Shown here: one piece after another, positions 52,652 through 52,674 of the stretch
How positions within the stretch are numbered: position 1 is the stretch's first letter
Layout of the letters: each line of letters opens with the position of its first letter
Assembly: GCF_001809535.1 (NCBI RefSeq)
Contig: NZ_KV797913.1
Coordinates: 12,281 to 64,954, forward strand
DNA length: 52,674 bases
Direction of reading: 5' to 3'
Source of the DNA: Aerococcus sp. HMSC062A02
Lineage (GTDB): Bacteria; Bacillota; Bacilli; Lactobacillales; Aerococcaceae
The notes under the pieces: generated by a model
The model's database searches: none
Told to the model about the DNA's origin: nothing
Seen by the model: the letters and a program-made list of their open reading frames with translations, nothing else
Program-made: the position numbers and the translations under genes

Positions 52652-52674
52652 GCAGTTGCGCCCAGACTTGAATG
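52643..52674 (+). repeat. Partial copy E12 of the hairpin element, overlapping a stop codon
   Basis: AGGGTGTGAGCAGTTGC and a following CAGACTTGAATG, cut by the window end. Its TGA terminates the FAD oxidoreductase gene. Confidence 0.75.

Overview
The window looks like a chromosomal segment of a low-to-moderate-GC Gram-positive coccus of the Lactobacillales, most likely Aerococcaceae (an Aerococcus-like species). The reasons are the Firmicutes control elements (CIRCE plus CtsR at groESL, a preQ1-I riboswitch, a GGGC-start attenuator at pyrG, cre-like boxes), a class A sortase, the delta subunit of RNA polymerase, LipL-type lipoylation, OpuC osmolyte transport and Bacillus-like gene order. The genus is a recognition call, not a proof. 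I saw no rRNA, tRNA, transposase, prophage or CRISPR array.

Layout: 48-4555 (minus) carries an aldehyde dehydrogenase, an FMN reductase and groES-groEL. 4803-12903 keeps the Bacillus ydi block (ydiK, rex, ABC-F/ydiF, tsaD, rimI, tsaB) with a GH3 glycosidase inserted and a second GNAT next to rimI. 12970-13750 is a repeat-rich intergenic stretch. 13749-17204 encodes a MacAB-like exporter. 17374-22656 (plus) holds a DUF896 protein, two tandem GPH sugar transporters and a lone MetQ-type lipoprotein. 22744-27677 (minus) holds riboswitch-controlled queT, a UPF0316 protein and opuCABCD. 27871-33206 (minus) is a wall/RNA operon: unknown gene, ddl, murF, cshA, acpS. 33379-39610 has a SUKH protein, a lipoprotein, sortase A, two divergent LysR regulators and an aldo/keto reductase pseudogene. 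39712-44539 (minus) is rpmE2, murA, pyrG, rpoE and a DUF1934 gene. 44669-52651 carries lipL, an HD dNTPase, a third GPH transporter, an aminotransferase, and a membrane protein translationally coupled to an FAD oxidoreductase.

Functional themes: t6A tRNA modification (tsaB, tsaD), queuosine-precursor uptake, peptidoglycan precursors (ddl, murF, murA), protein folding under dual heat-shock repression, NADH sensing (rex), osmoprotection (opuC), lipoylation and nucleotide supply (pyrG, HD dNTPase).

The most unusual content is non-coding. A family of about 115-120 bp elements with fixed ends (TAGTCGGGTT ... TCACACCCT) has an interior that folds into four nested stems whose sequences differ between copies but keep pairing. 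Four copies abut or supply the stop codon of the preceding gene in the same orientation. A five-unit, exactly 41-bp-period hairpin array lies at 13058-13249, upstream of tsaB. These are the best candidates for something not yet described.
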